From contig NZ_QREG01000015.1 in NCBI RefSeq assembly GCF_003386095.1, forward strand, positions 1 to 41,566: a stretch of 41,566 nt of DNA. Direction: 5' to 3'. This document shows, one piece after another, positions 15,434-25,007 of this stretch (within the stretch, counting starts at the first letter, position 1; every line of letters starts with the position of its first letter). This DNA is from Marinoscillum furvescens DSM 4134. GTDB taxonomy: Bacteria; Bacteroidota; Bacteroidia; Cytophagales; Cyclobacteriaceae. Made by a program: the position numbers and the translations under genes. The notes under the pieces were generated by a model that was given only the letters and a program-made list of their open reading frames with translations, had not been told where the DNA came from and did no database searches.

Positions 15434-18400
15434 TTATTTTGCTGCGAACGGACTTAGGTCAATTTTTTCCATTTCAGCCTGATACACCGGCCAGGCATTG
15501 GCCAGGTACTCATCAGCCAGCTCGTTGGCCTCTGCCATTACTTCACGGTATTTGGCTACCAGTTCCATTTCTGTAGCAGTTGGTTTGTGGGTGGCATTGC
15601 TCACATAAAACTGCGCATTGCCATAGTGATAGGTGAAGTGCGTGGTTTGATCTGCAGTAATGCCCTGCCGTTCGTCTTTCTTACCCAGGTAGCCGTCCAG
15701 GAGTGTATTTACGGTGTCCTTTTGAGCTTTGTTTTGCTCTATCAACTCCTTATACCCGTCTTCGTCTATGGCTTTCAGACGTTCGGTTACCTGATCTATT
15801 ATCTTCAATTTTTCTTTGAGCTGTTCTACTCTTCCCAGCGCCAGTTCATAGTCCTCTTCCATTTCTTTGAGCAGTGCATACTTTGCTTCAAGAATGTCAC
15901 GGGTCACAGGTAGTCGCGGATCTTGTTTTACTTCCAAAGTCGCTTCGGAAACTGCCTCACCGTAACTGAGTTTTAGGCGGTAAGTGCCCGTTAAAACTGT
16001 AGCCCCGGCTCGTTCTTTGTCTTTGTCGATCGCTTCTCTGGAAATACGCTGTGGTCCTTTACCTTTCAAGTCCCAGGCGATACGAGTGATGCCGTTTTTC
16101 TCCGGTAGGGATGGCTCCAGTGTACGGATCAACTCACCATTAGCATTAAAAATTTCCACTTTGAGGGTGTCGGCCTTTTGCTCTTTTTCAGGGTTCTCGT
16201 CATTTTCATCTTCAGGTTTAGTAATGCTAAAGCTGATCAATGCTCCACGTTGGCGGTTTTCACCATTAAAGATGGCATCTGCCCCAAAACGTGTGCCGCT
16301 TGGTTGCTGGTAGGCCGCCAAATAAGCCGCGGGCGGGCTAAACAAATGTGCTTTTTTCTCCAGAACGTCTGTCCCGTTTTTGGCTAATGCCCGCAGTGGC
16401 CGGATATCATCTAGTACATACGCCGCTCTTCCAAAGGTGCCAATGATCAGGTCATGCTCACGTGGGTGAATTACCATGTCCATGGTGTTGACGGTAGGGT
16501 AGCTATTGGTCCATTTGGTCCAGGTGCTGGCTTCATCTACAGACACATAGAGGCCATCGTCAGTACCGAGAAACATGAGTCGTGGTTCCTCCTGATCTTG
16601 TAAAATCGATAGGGTGTAGCTCTCGGCATCAGTTTCATCTACAATTCGCTCCCACGATTTTCCGTAATTGCGTGTGCGGTAGGCATACGGGGTGTAGTCA
16701 AAATTTCGGTAATTATTGGCTACCACGAGTGCTTCTCCCGCATTGCCGGTCAGCTGTATTTGCGGAATCCAGATGTTTTTGGGTAGCCCTTTGATGTTGT
16801 CAGAAATACGGCTCCAGGTTTTGCCTCCATCGCGAGTGAGCTGTATGAGTCCATCGTCAGTAGTTACCCAGATTTCGTTTTCATCTCTGGGGCTTGGGGC
16901 TATGGCCAAAATGGTACAGTAGTTTTCTGCACCCGTAGCATCCATGGTAAGGCCACCACTTTCGTCTTGTTTCTGTTTCTCCTTATCATCGGTGGTGAGA
17001 TCAGGTGAGATGATTTCCCACGTCTGGCCTTTGTCGGTGCTTTTATGCACAAACTGGCTGCCAAAATATACCGTGCTGTTGTCGTGTGGCGATTGAGCGA
17101 TTGCTGCGTTCCAGTTGTAGCGAAGCTTAGTGTCCAGGTCCGGTCCCAGAGGTTTTACGTACTCAAAGTAGCCAGTTTTGCGGTCGTATCTGCCTACCCA
17201 TCCTTCTTGTGACATGCTAAAGCCATAGCGGCTGTCATCCAGGTCAGGCACCACATCAAAGCCATCACCGAAGGAGATCTCCTGCCAGTAACTGTTGCGA
17301 ATACCTTGCGCTTTCCATACATAGGCCGGTCCTGCCCATGAGCCATTGTCTTGCATGCCACCGTAGACGTTGTAGGGATATTCATGGTCTACACTGATGT
17401 GATAAAATTGTGCTACCGGTAGGTTTTGTACAAAACGCCAGGTTTTGCCCCGGTCACGAGAAATATTGAGACCGCCATCGTTGCCTTCAATGATGTAGTT
17501 GGCATCATTGGGATGGATCCACCAAGCATGGTGGTCTGGATGTACTCCTCGAGTCGTGTTGTATGCGGGCATTAGCTCTTCAAATGATTTGCCGCCATCG
17601 TTGCTGACATTCACATAGGTAAACACCGTATACAGTCGGTTTTCATTGACGGGATCCACGAAAAGGTCACTATAGTAAAAAGGGCGGTTGCCGATTTCAC
17701 TTTTGTCATTGATCATCTTCCATTTGAACCCTCCATCTTCGGATTTGTACAAGGCATTCTTTTTTGACTCAATCAGCGCATAGACAATATTAGGATCGCT
17801 TGGCGCAATGGCCAGGCCAATACGTCCGAGCTCGCCTTTGGGAAGTCCGTCTTCATCGGTACGTTTTACCCAGTTTTTGCCTCCATCATGAGTGACGTAG
17901 AGACCTGAGCCTTCGCCACCGGAAGTAAAGAACCACGGCTGGCGATAGTGCTCCCACATGGCCACCATGAGTTTGTTGGGATTGGAAGGGTCCATCACCA
18001 GGTCTGCAGCTCCGGTTTTGTCATTTACATAAAGTACTTTTTCCCAGGTCTGGCCTCCATCAGTGGTTTTGAAGACTCCACGTTCCGGGTGTATACCCCA
18101 TGGAGAACCTATAGCCGCTACATATACGGTATTGGGATTGTGCGGATCAATGATGATTTTGTGGATGTGGCGGGTTTTGGATAACCCCATTTTTGTCCAG
18201 CTGCGCCCACCATCGAGGCTTTTGTAGATGCCATCACCACCGTTGAGTGAGTTTCGGGGATTACCTTCGCCTGTGCCTACCCAGATTACGGATGGGTTTG
18301 ACTGCTGGATGGCTACCGCACCAATAGAAGCAGTGGTTTGCTCATCGAAGATGGGCTCCCAGGAGGTGCCTCCACTGGTGGATTTCCACAACCCTCCGGA

Positions 18401-18583
18401 GGCAGTGCCCACGTAGATAATTTCCGGTTGGTTGGTGACCACATCTATGGAAGTGACTCGTCCGGCCATGCCTGCCGGCCCAATGCTGCGGGGCTCCATG
18501 CCCGAAAGTAGGTCCATCTCCAATTTTTGGCTGAAAGCCAGAAACGGAAGGATCGTAAGGGTAAGTAGTAGATTTTTGATCAT
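15434..18583 (-). CDS. secreted BNR/sortilin-type beta-propeller protein
   Basis: Protein of 1049 aa from the ATG at 18583, chosen because it gives a clean signal peptide (1-19, ending LAFSQ). A longer open frame upstream has no signal-like start. Many BNR/Asp-box repeats (S-x-D-G-G-x-x-W, e.g. SLDGGRSWTKM, TTDGGQTWEKV, SRDRGKTWRFV, TRDGGKTWSRI) span about residues 25-700 and form propellers of the VPS10/sortilin type. A small FlgD-like domain (about 770-850, LIRTLEPSLPEKNGITRIAWDLKG) and a C-terminal helical region (about 865-950) follow. These proteins are abundant in Cytophagales and often called glycosyl hydrolases, but no sialidase active site is seen. I would annotate only a secreted or surface propeller. 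Confidence 0.88.
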   Translation of the reverse strand: MIKNLLLTLTILPFLAFSQKLEMDLLSGMEPRSIGPAGMAGRVTSIDVVTNQPEIIYVGTASGGLWKSTSGGTSWEPIFDEQTTASIGAVAIQQSNPSVIWVGTGEGNPRNSLNGGDGIYKSLDGGRSWTKMGLSKTRHIHKIIIDPHNPNTVYVAAIGSPWGIHPERGVFKTTDGGQTWEKVLYVNDKTGAADLVMDPSNPNKLMVAMWEHYRQPWFFTSGGEGSGLYVTHDGGKNWVKRTDEDGLPKGELGRIGLAIAPSDPNIVYALIESKKNALYKSEDGGFKWKMINDKSEIGNRPFYYSDLFVDPVNENRLYTVFTYVNVSNDGGKSFEELMPAYNTTRGVHPDHHAWWIHPNDANYIIEGNDGGLNISRDRGKTWRFVQNLPVAQFYHISVDHEYPYNVYGGMQDNGSWAGPAYVWKAQGIRNSYWQEISFGDGFDVVPDLDDSRYGFSMSQEGWVGRYDRKTGYFEYVKPLGPDLDTKLRYNWNAAIAQSPHDNSTVYFGSQFVHKSTDKGQTWEIISPDLTTDDKEKQKQDESGGLTMDATGAENYCTILAIAPSPRDENEIWVTTDDGLIQLTRDGGKTWSRISDNIKGLPKNIWIPQIQLTGNAGEALVVANNYRNFDYTPYAYRTRNYGKSWERIVDETDAESYTLSILQDQEEPRLMFLGTDDGLYVSVDEASTWTKWTNSYPTVNTMDMVIHPREHDLIIGTFGRAAYVLDDIRPLRALAKNGTDVLEKKAHLFSPPAAYLAAYQQPSGTRFGADAIFNGENRQRGALISFSITKPEDENDENPEKEQKADTLKVEIFNANGELIRTLEPSLPEKNGITRIAWDLKGKGPQRISREAIDKDKERAGATVLTGTYRLKLSYGEAVSEATLEVKQDPRLPVTRDILEAKYALLKEMEEDYELALGRVEQLKEKLKIIDQVTERLKAIDEDGYKELIEQNKAQKDTVNTLLDGYLGKKDERQGITADQTTHFTYHYGNAQFYVSNATHKPTATEMELVAKYREVMAEANELADEYLANAWPVYQAEMEKIDLSPFAAK

Positions 18584-18700
18584 GGGTAGTATGTAGATTT
18601 TGAGCACTAAACCTAACCAAAATTGTATAGCTGCATGGTGGTGATTTTTATGACTGGAAAAATAGCGGTATGAAATCGGGGGATTGGCTGGAGAACGCAC

Positions 18701-18733
18701 AAAAAAGCCAGCCGAATGAACGTTCAGCTGGCT
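18701..18733 (-). terminator. terminator of the SDR gene
   Basis: AGCCAGC (18706-18712) pairs with GCTGGCT (18727-18733), with GAACGTTC inside the loop. On the minus strand the stem runs into six T residues (18706-18701). It lies 30 nt after the stop of the gene ending at 18764. Confidence 0.8.
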
Positions 18734-18763
18734 CATTTAAGGATTTATATTCTAACTGCTTCG

Positions 18764-19405
18764 TTATAGGCTTGCCAGGGCTTTGTCAATAGGGTCGTCA
18801 CCGCTAAGTAGCTCCAGCGATCTTCTGATGGTCTGTGGAGCACTGAGGCATTTTTCAATTACCGTGGCTACGTCGGCCCGAGGGATTGTTCCTTTTTCAC
18901 GGTTTAGGTCATCACCAATCGCAATGTTGTTGGTGCCGGGATCGTCAGTAAGCCTGCCTGGTTTCAGAATGGTGAAATCCAGCTGAGTTTGTAGCAGGTG
19001 TTTGTCGGCATCTGCCTTGGCTTCATAGTAATGCTTCATACTATCGGGCCACTGGTCTGGGGAGGCATCAGCTCCATAGGCACTGACCATAATGAAGCGC
19101 ATCACATGCTTTTTTACAGCAGTGTCGATGGCTTTTTTAGCACCTATGCGGTCTACAAGATGAGTCTTATCCTGTCCGGTGTGTGCTCCTGACCCTGCTG
19201 TGAAAACTACCGCTTCCACTCCATCAAAAGCATGTTCGAAATCCTTTTCCAGATCGCCATATACGGCATCTATCCCGGCAGCTTTCGCTTCAGCTACCTG
19301 CACCTCGTCTCGGTACATAGCGCGGGGAGGGTGACTGGTGTTTTTGAGCTTCTTGGTGAGCCTTTGGCCGATTTTGCCATTCGCTCCGATGATCAAAATT
19401 TTCAT
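18764..19405 (-). CDS. NAD(P)-binding SDR (NmrA-like/atypical) protein
   Basis: 213 aa from the ATG at 19405, which gives the usual N-terminus MKILIIGANGKIGQ; 18 further open codons upstream look non-protein. The dinucleotide-binding motif G-x-x-G-x-x-G is at residues 7-13. The pattern of AVVFTAGSG, FIMVSAYGAD and ILKPGRLTDDPG fits the atypical SDR-a5 group (YwnB/YhfK-like), whose members lack a confirmed substrate and may bind NAD(P) as redox or regulatory proteins. It is single, with its own terminator. Confidence 0.9.
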   Translation of the reverse strand: MKILIIGANGKIGQRLTKKLKNTSHPPRAMYRDEVQVAEAKAAGIDAVYGDLEKDFEHAFDGVEAVVFTAGSGAHTGQDKTHLVDRIGAKKAIDTAVKKHVMRFIMVSAYGADASPDQWPDSMKHYYEAKADADKHLLQTQLDFTILKPGRLTDDPGTNNIAIGDDLNREKGTIPRADVATVIEKCLSAPQTIRRSLELLSGDDPIDKALASL

Positions 19406-19618
19406 AGTGTTGATATTGTCATTTATGCTGCGTTTTAGGGTTTCGCAGCAGTGATACATCGTTTTAGTATATAAGTGTTTTGGGAGGGTAATCGTTTGAA
19501 TAAATTCAGATTAGCGGCCTGTATTGGACACGGTGCCGACATTTTGCTTTCTACGTGCGGATGAAAGGGCAAGTGAAAAGGCTTTGCGCTGTATCTTCAT
19601 TGGAAAGATGAAGTGGAC

Positions 19619-20545
19619 ATGAGAAAATACCTGTGGATTCTAATTTTTGGTGTGATGCTCACTCAGTGCATTGGCACAGACTATTTGGATGACCCGAAAG
19701 ACCCGGCTATCCTGACCAATGTAGACAGTTTGAGTTTACTGGTAGGGGAAACTTTTCAGCTGGAAGCTACCTACTATTACAACATGTGGAAAGCGGAGGA
19801 GGCAGATCTGTTTTGGCAATCCAACGCTCCCCAGGTAGCAGAGGTGACCGACGATGGGTTGGTGAGCGCCCGGGCAAAAGGGCAGACGAATATTCAAATT
19901 TGGAATCCGGGAGAAGATACGGTTTTCGTAAACGTGAGTGTGGTGGAAAACGATGCCTCCGTGGCTCAGGTGCGCGTGGTGGGAAGCAAAAGTACCTTGG
20001 CCGTAGGAGAGGAGCTTCAGCTTACGGCGCAGGCGTTTGATGTGAATGACCGAGAGGTGGCGTACAGTGAGGTGCTGTGGGCCAGTACAAACCCCGGCAG
20101 TGTGACGGTAAGTAGCAGTGGGTTGGTGAGAGGTGAGGCGGATGGTACGGCTGAGATTACGGCTACTATAGATGAAGTGGTCAGTGCACCCTATAAGGTA
20201 ATGGTAGGCGTAGAAGGCCGGGTAGGTACTTTTCAGGATGCCAACGGATACAAAGCTAAAGGTACCGCTACATTAATTCGGGATGCTTCCGATGACCTCA
20301 TTATAGAGCTGAGCGATGATTTCGAGACGAGCTTTGCTTTGGGCACCTTTTTATACCTGGCCAACAACACCTCAGGCACGGCTGTAGCAGCACAGGGGCT
20401 TGAAATTGCGGAGATTACGACAAACGGAGCTCAATCCTATAATGTCACCGCAAAAGATGCAGCAGTGGGACTGGACACTTATAAGTATGTAGTGCTGCTC
20501 TGCAAGCCCGCAAGTATTACGTTTGGATTTGCTGAATTGAAATAA
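19619..20545 (+). CDS. lipoprotein with two BIG2-like domains and a DM13 domain
   Basis: 308 aa from the ATG at 19619; a GTG two codons upstream is possible. The lipobox LTQC places the lipid cysteine at residue 17. Two bacterial Ig-like (BIG2) domains follow at about 38-105 (SLLVGETFQLEA...GLVSARAKGQ) and 112-195 (TLAVGEELQLTA...GLVRGEADGT). The last 110 residues match the DM13 pattern: GTFQDANGYKAKGTATL, SDDF, GTFLYLAN, then VVLLCKPASITFGFAEL with its conserved cysteine. DM13 domains have been proposed to take part in redox reactions. The downstream barrel gene starts 1 nt after the stop, so the two are co-translated. I infer an outer-membrane surface or periplasmic partner of that barrel. 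Confidence 0.85.
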   Translation: MRKYLWILIFGVMLTQCIGTDYLDDPKDPAILTNVDSLSLLVGETFQLEATYYYNMWKAEEADLFWQSNAPQVAEVTDDGLVSARAKGQTNIQIWNPGEDTVFVNVSVVENDASVAQVRVVGSKSTLAVGEELQLTAQAFDVNDREVAYSEVLWASTNPGSVTVSSSGLVRGEADGTAEITATIDEVVSAPYKVMVGVEGRVGTFQDANGYKAKGTATLIRDASDDLIIELSDDFETSFALGTFLYLANNTSGTAVAAQGLEIAEITTNGAQSYNVTAKDAAVGLDTYKYVVLLCKPASITFGFAELK

Positions 20546-20546
20546 A

Positions 20547-21398
20547 ATGAAAACAAGACTCATCATTTTTTCACTGGCACTAAGTATTGGATTTCTGGCA
20601 CAGGCCGGAGGTGGCTGGGTATATGGTAAAAACAAAGGCTTCTTTAAGCTTGCCCAAAATGTGATCCGGTCTCCGCATTTCTATGATGGCGATGGTAATG
20701 TTATTGATATTCCCACCGTGAGCTTGTATACTTCCAGCCTCTACGCAGAGTACGGGATTACTGATCGACTCAACGGAGTGTTATATATGCCCTTTTTCGT
20801 GAGGTCTACCCTAAATCGGGTGGAGTTTCGCCAAAGTGGGAGCACGATTAAGGGAGATGCTATCAGCTCATTTGGTGACACCAACATAGGATTGAAATAC
20901 GGTATTGTGAGAAACAAACCCGTAGTGTTGGCCGCAAGCTTGATTTTGGGAATCCCACTCGGTTCGTCGGAAGTTTCAAGTGAGCGAATTTTACAAACTG
21001 GTGATGGTGAGTTTAATCAAATGCTCATGCTGGAGGCGAGTCATTCCATTTCCGGAACACCACTCTATGCCTCTGTTGGGTTGGGATATAACAATCGAAC
21101 GAATGGTTTTTCAGATGAAGTTCGAATTGGTTTAGAGCTAGGAGGTGGCTATGATCGAATTGCGGCGAATGTAAAGCTAGGCATCGTGGAATCGCTATAC
21201 AATGGACAGCCCAATGATGGCTCAAACAGTGCCAATGGGGTTTTTAGCAACAATACCGAATACGTGTCGATCACTCCAGAATTGATTTATGGTTTCACCG
21301 ACCAGTTTGGAGTAGCGGCATCTGCAGGATTTGCGGCTAGTGGGAGACGCATTCTCGCATCTCCCAACTTTAGCCTGGGTGTTTTTCTGGAACTTTAG
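20547..21398 (+). CDS. putative outer-membrane beta-barrel protein
   Basis: 283 aa with a signal peptide (1-20, ending AQA). The rest is a row of alternating polar/hydrophobic strands with frequent aromatic girdle residues: LYAEYGITDRLNGVLYMPFF, GDTNIGLKYGI, YASVGLGYNNR, ITPELIYGFTDQFGVAASAGF and a last strand ending FLEL. This is the look of a small transporter or porin barrel. No specific family is assigned. It starts 1 nt after the DM13 lipoprotein stop, so it is the second gene of a two-gene operon, and its stop overlaps the convergent gene's stop by 4 nt (21395-21398). Confidence 0.83.
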   Translation: MKTRLIIFSLALSIGFLAQAGGGWVYGKNKGFFKLAQNVIRSPHFYDGDGNVIDIPTVSLYTSSLYAEYGITDRLNGVLYMPFFVRSTLNRVEFRQSGSTIKGDAISSFGDTNIGLKYGIVRNKPVVLAASLILGIPLGSSEVSSERILQTGDGEFNQMLMLEASHSISGTPLYASVGLGYNNRTNGFSDEVRIGLELGGGYDRIAANVKLGIVESLYNGQPNDGSNSANGVFSNNTEYVSITPELIYGFTDQFGVAASAGFAASGRRILASPNFSLGVFLEL

Positions 21399-23194
21399 AA
21401 GTCGATGCTCAGCCCAAAATACGGCGACACATACTTTGTGGGCTTGTAGCTGCCATCAGCAGTAGGGGTAAAGGCCCAGTAGTAGTCGAGCCCTGCTGCC
21501 AAAAACTTGTTGAGATGATAAATCACTCGGAGTTTGGCCAGCGATCGCTCATCAAAGGTGAACGCTTCATCCAATGTGCTTAGGTTGCCTTTGATGTAGC
21601 TGCCATGAAATGAAAACTTATCTGCCAGACGGTCCAGGTCGGCATTTACCCTGACAGTAGCAGGGTTTTCGTCAGAGATTTCATCGGGTAACATCAGGGC
21701 ACCACCCAGGCGTACTTTGTGCAAAATATGCCCGGTAAGGCTTCCGTAAAATCCGCTCATTTTTTGGGCTTCACCCAGCGAATAGATGCGTGCGTCTTTG
21801 TTGATCTCGTAGGTAGCATCGAAAAACTGACCTACGTAGTGCTCAGAGTTGTTGAGTCGCTCTAGTCTAATGTCTGTACTTAGGATGTCAGCAATGAAAT
21901 GGAAGCGGAAATTAACCCCCACACTGGTGCCATGACCATTCTGAAAACTATCAGCCATGGCCTCAGGTTCGCCATTTTGGGTGTAGTCTGCTGCCAGTGA
22001 GTCCGTGAGAGCTGTGGAGCTTACGTTGAGCCTGGAATAGTTGGCAAAGAAATCTATCTGGATGAACGGCACACGTAGCAGGGTCATGCCCAGGTCCAGT
22101 CCAAATGCACCTATGCCATCGCGGGTAAAGAGGTAGCTGGAGGACGTGCTGTCACTCGATATTAACTGAGTTTGATCCTTGTCTCTGACGATGGTAGTCC
22201 CCATTTCGAGCGTTCGAATGATGGGTAGAGGCGTCCAAGCCAGCGGCCTTACGTAAGGGCGAATGGCAAACAGGTTGAAAGACTCAGGATTAAAGTCACT
22301 ATACAATCCGTCAACTCCTGCCAGTCCTTTGATGTTAAAGTCATAGTGCAAACCAAGTTTACGTTTTTCAAAACTCGTGGTATTGGTGTAATTGTTGATC
22401 AGGCCGCCAAACCCAATCATGGTGTTGTTGAGCTGTCCAACTTTTACATACACAGGATCAGCCTTCTGTACTCCATAGCGTATGTAGGTAATCAAGCGAG
22501 CTGCGCCTACACCGTCTTTGAAGATTTCGGTTCGTATCGACTGGTCATCTAACCCATACAGTACCGGGACATTCAGTCCAACGCCTACCTTACCGATTGA
22601 AAACTCAGGGCTGAGCACCATGCCCACAAAATACTGATCATCAATCTGCGTGAAGGTAAATCCTCCATTGAATGACCCACCTCCTGATGATGAAGCCATC
22701 CCAGACCTGAAGTCCTGCACAGGAGGGCCGGAGAGGTCACGCTTTTCTTTCTTCGGTTTTTTTGCTTTTTCCTCGGGCTCAGGCATTTCCTCTATTTCTG
22801 GCTGTTGCGGCTCAGGCTTATCCAAAGTATCTGGAGCTGTTGGTGTCGGTTGCGGCTGTTGTGGCTCGGGATCTGGTATGGTATCAGCTGGAGCCTGCAT
22901 GCTGTCCAGAGGAATGGTTTGTTCTGGAATAGAGTCCAATCGTGCTGGCTCCGCGGATGCCGCCTGACGTGTGGTGTCTGGCAGCAAACCTTGCTTACGC
23001 ATTTTTTCCAGCTCTTTTTGCCGCTTTTTCTCTTCTTTAGCTTTGCGTTTGGCTTCTTTAGCCTTGGCTTTTGGGTCTTCCCAAAGGTAGGAGTAGTCGG
23101 CATAAGGGTCTTCTGCTGTATCCTGGGCGGCTACATCTAGCATGCCTACACTCATCAACAAAAACACTCCTGTTAGTCTTAAAAATCTGGTCAT
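21395..23194 (-). CDS. outer-membrane porin-like protein with charged, Pro-rich N-terminal region
   Basis: 599 aa from the ATG at 23194, chosen for its signal peptide (1-24, ending DVAAQ). After it come a Lys/Glu/Ala-rich helix (about 38-70, KAKAKEAKRKAKEEKK), a Pro/Gln/Glu-rich linker (about 80-150) and a Gly/Ser stretch. From about 180 on, beta strands of a large outer-membrane barrel end in the aromatic strand SPYFGLSIDF. The basic helix and proline-rich linker might cross the periplasm or contact peptidoglycan. No named family is recognised. It is convergent with the small barrel gene and divergent from the GH26 gene. Confidence 0.83.
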   Translation of the reverse strand: MTRFLRLTGVFLLMSVGMLDVAAQDTAEDPYADYSYLWEDPKAKAKEAKRKAKEEKKRQKELEKMRKQGLLPDTTRQAASAEPARLDSIPEQTIPLDSMQAPADTIPDPEPQQPQPTPTAPDTLDKPEPQQPEIEEMPEPEEKAKKPKKEKRDLSGPPVQDFRSGMASSSGGGSFNGGFTFTQIDDQYFVGMVLSPEFSIGKVGVGLNVPVLYGLDDQSIRTEIFKDGVGAARLITYIRYGVQKADPVYVKVGQLNNTMIGFGGLINNYTNTTSFEKRKLGLHYDFNIKGLAGVDGLYSDFNPESFNLFAIRPYVRPLAWTPLPIIRTLEMGTTIVRDKDQTQLISSDSTSSSYLFTRDGIGAFGLDLGMTLLRVPFIQIDFFANYSRLNVSSTALTDSLAADYTQNGEPEAMADSFQNGHGTSVGVNFRFHFIADILSTDIRLERLNNSEHYVGQFFDATYEINKDARIYSLGEAQKMSGFYGSLTGHILHKVRLGGALMLPDEISDENPATVRVNADLDRLADKFSFHGSYIKGNLSTLDEAFTFDERSLAKLRVIYHLNKFLAAGLDYYWAFTPTADGSYKPTKYVSPYFGLSIDF

Positions 23195-23245
23195 CGCAGG
23201 TAAATTCAATTTTATGCAATAATAGTACAATTTGCGCTATTGACA

Positions 23246-23273
23246 TTGGGATTAATGGTCACCTCTATCTTTG
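23246..23273 (+). promoter_or_regulatory. Bacteroidetes-type promoter of the GH26 gene
   Basis: TTG (23246-23248), 17 nt, TATCTTTG (23266-23273) match the TTTG/TAnnTTTG consensus with the same spacing as the SPFH-gene promoter. This leaves an approximately 85-nt leader before the ATG at 23364. Confidence 0.6.
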
Positions 23274-23363
23274 GCGAAATGAACAAATTCATCCCATTTC
23301 CCACACAATCGCGGGGGGTCAGCATGGAGTTTAGGCTGTTAATTTGTCGGTAAATTCCTATTC

Positions 23364-24950
23364 ATGCGCATAGTATTCTTTGTCTTATTTGTTGGTGTTG
23401 TCGACGTGGCACTGGGCCAAAAACGCTCCATTTCTGAAGTAGAAATATTAGGAAATATGCCTGATCGAGTACACTTTGGCAAGCAGAACGTCTCGTTGCG
23501 TTTTGTCAATGGAAGAGTGCTCAGCACGCCCAACCCGTCGGTGGAGGCTGTGGCGTTGTATCGCTATTTGCAGGATATGTCTGGCAAACTGATGCTTTCG
23601 GGGCAGATGTGGGTACCCTGGGGAATACACGAAATCGAATACATCCAAACAAAAACAGGGTATAAGCCCGCAATAGCGGGCTTTGATTACATCAACGAAC
23701 CCTCCAATGCGCTGGAAACGCAGCGAGCTATTGACTACTGGCGAGGAGGAGGTATTGTCACCTTCATGTGGCATGCGGGTGCGCCTGGAATAGGCGAAGG
23801 GTATGAAAACAGTAAGGCTACCATCGATATCGATCGTTGTTTTATAGAGGGGACGGAAGAATATGAGGATTTTTGGGGCGATCTGAAGCGAATAGGTGAC
23901 TGGCTGCAAAAGCTGGAAGATGCTAATGTGCCGGTGATTTGGCGGCCTTTTCATGAGCTAGACGGTCATTGGTTTTGGTGGAGTAAGCAAGGGCCAGAGC
24001 GGTTTAAACTCCTATGGACGACCATGTATGACTACCTTGTGAATGAACGTGGGCTTTCTAACCTGATTTGGACACTATGCTACACTGCCACCCCGGACTC
24101 CAGCTGGTACCCGGGAGATGACTATGTGGATATCGCAGGGGCAGACACGTATGACAACCTGGATGACTCGCATGCGGGTATGTACCATGCAGTGGTAGAG
24201 GCTGTTGGTCAGGCTGATTTTCCAATTGCGTTTCATGAGACGGGAAATTTGCCACAGCCAGAGGAGTGTATCGTGGATGGAGCGATGTGGTCGTGGTGGA
24301 TGGTCTGGCATACCGACTGGCTTACTCAGGTAGATGAGGACTACCTGAAGTATAACTACCAACATCACCTGGTAGTCACACACGATGAGCTGCCAGATAT
24401 TGTAAGCGAATATGGCTGGGATGCAGCCTGTGAGGTGCCGGAGATTCAGGCTTATGTGAAAATAGGGGATGGTGACTGGGAAGAAAGCAATCGGATTGCG
24501 CTCAATGTAGGAGAACAAGTGAGTTTTCGCGTTGCTACTGATGACGCAGGCAGCTGGGATTGGAATGGCTATGGGACCAGCACGGCAGACCAGTCTCAGC
24601 TAGAACAAACCGTAACCATGGACAAGCTTGGCGTAGCCAAGGCTACATTCACATCGACTTGCGGGGTTACTTACACCCAGACCTTTCATGTCACCAATGC
24701 ATTACCCAACCAACCGGTCTTATCCATTAATTCCATGCCTATGGTATACCCTACTGAAATGTACGACCATGTCACTGTTGCAGGAGAAAAGCCTGTGGAC
24801 TTTATACTGCTAGATGCAAGAGGAGTGGAGGTGCTGTCAATCCAGGTGAAAGAGCAGCGTCAGGTAGACGTCTCGCATTTGATATCTGGAAGCTACTTTG
24901 CTGTATTGAGAGGCGCTTCCAACCGGGTAGTACGCTTAATTAAAAAATAA
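23364..24950 (+). CDS. GH26 beta-mannanase with T9SS sorting domain
   Basis: 528 aa endo-1,4-beta-mannosidase. A signal peptide (1-19) leads to a GH26 catalytic TIM barrel (about 55-365). The catalytic acid/base is Glu198 in WRPFHELDGHWFWW and the nucleophile Glu292 in FHETGNLP, both in the expected GH26 settings. A small Ig-like beta domain follows (about 372-445). The last approximately 75 residues are a type IX secretion sorting domain (VYPTEMYDHVTVAG...LISGSYFAVLRG...RVVRLIKK). The enzyme is therefore probably secreted through T9SS and may stay on the surface. No SusC/SusD pair or other mannan gene is adjacent; the aldose epimerase lies further on. Confidence 0.95.
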   Translation: MRIVFFVLFVGVVDVALGQKRSISEVEILGNMPDRVHFGKQNVSLRFVNGRVLSTPNPSVEAVALYRYLQDMSGKLMLSGQMWVPWGIHEIEYIQTKTGYKPAIAGFDYINEPSNALETQRAIDYWRGGGIVTFMWHAGAPGIGEGYENSKATIDIDRCFIEGTEEYEDFWGDLKRIGDWLQKLEDANVPVIWRPFHELDGHWFWWSKQGPERFKLLWTTMYDYLVNERGLSNLIWTLCYTATPDSSWYPGDDYVDIAGADTYDNLDDSHAGMYHAVVEAVGQADFPIAFHETGNLPQPEECIVDGAMWSWWMVWHTDWLTQVDEDYLKYNYQHHLVVTHDELPDIVSEYGWDAACEVPEIQAYVKIGDGDWEESNRIALNVGEQVSFRVATDDAGSWDWNGYGTSTADQSQLEQTVTMDKLGVAKATFTSTCGVTYTQTFHVTNALPNQPVLSINSMPMVYPTEMYDHVTVAGEKPVDFILLDARGVEVLSIQVKEQRQVDVSHLISGSYFAVLRGASNRVVRLIKK

Positions 24951-24985
24951 AAGCCACAAACAATCCATCGGTTGTTTGTGGCTTT
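24950..24985. terminator. bidirectional terminator
   Basis: 14-bp perfect stem AAAGCCACAAACAA (24950-24963) / TTGTTTGTGGCTTT (24972-24985) with an 8-nt loop. It lies between the convergent GH26 gene and tyrS and carries A/T-rich flanks on both sides, so it can end both transcripts. Confidence 0.85.
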
Positions 24986-25007
24986 AAAGATCGAGCCTAA
25001 TGCTCTG

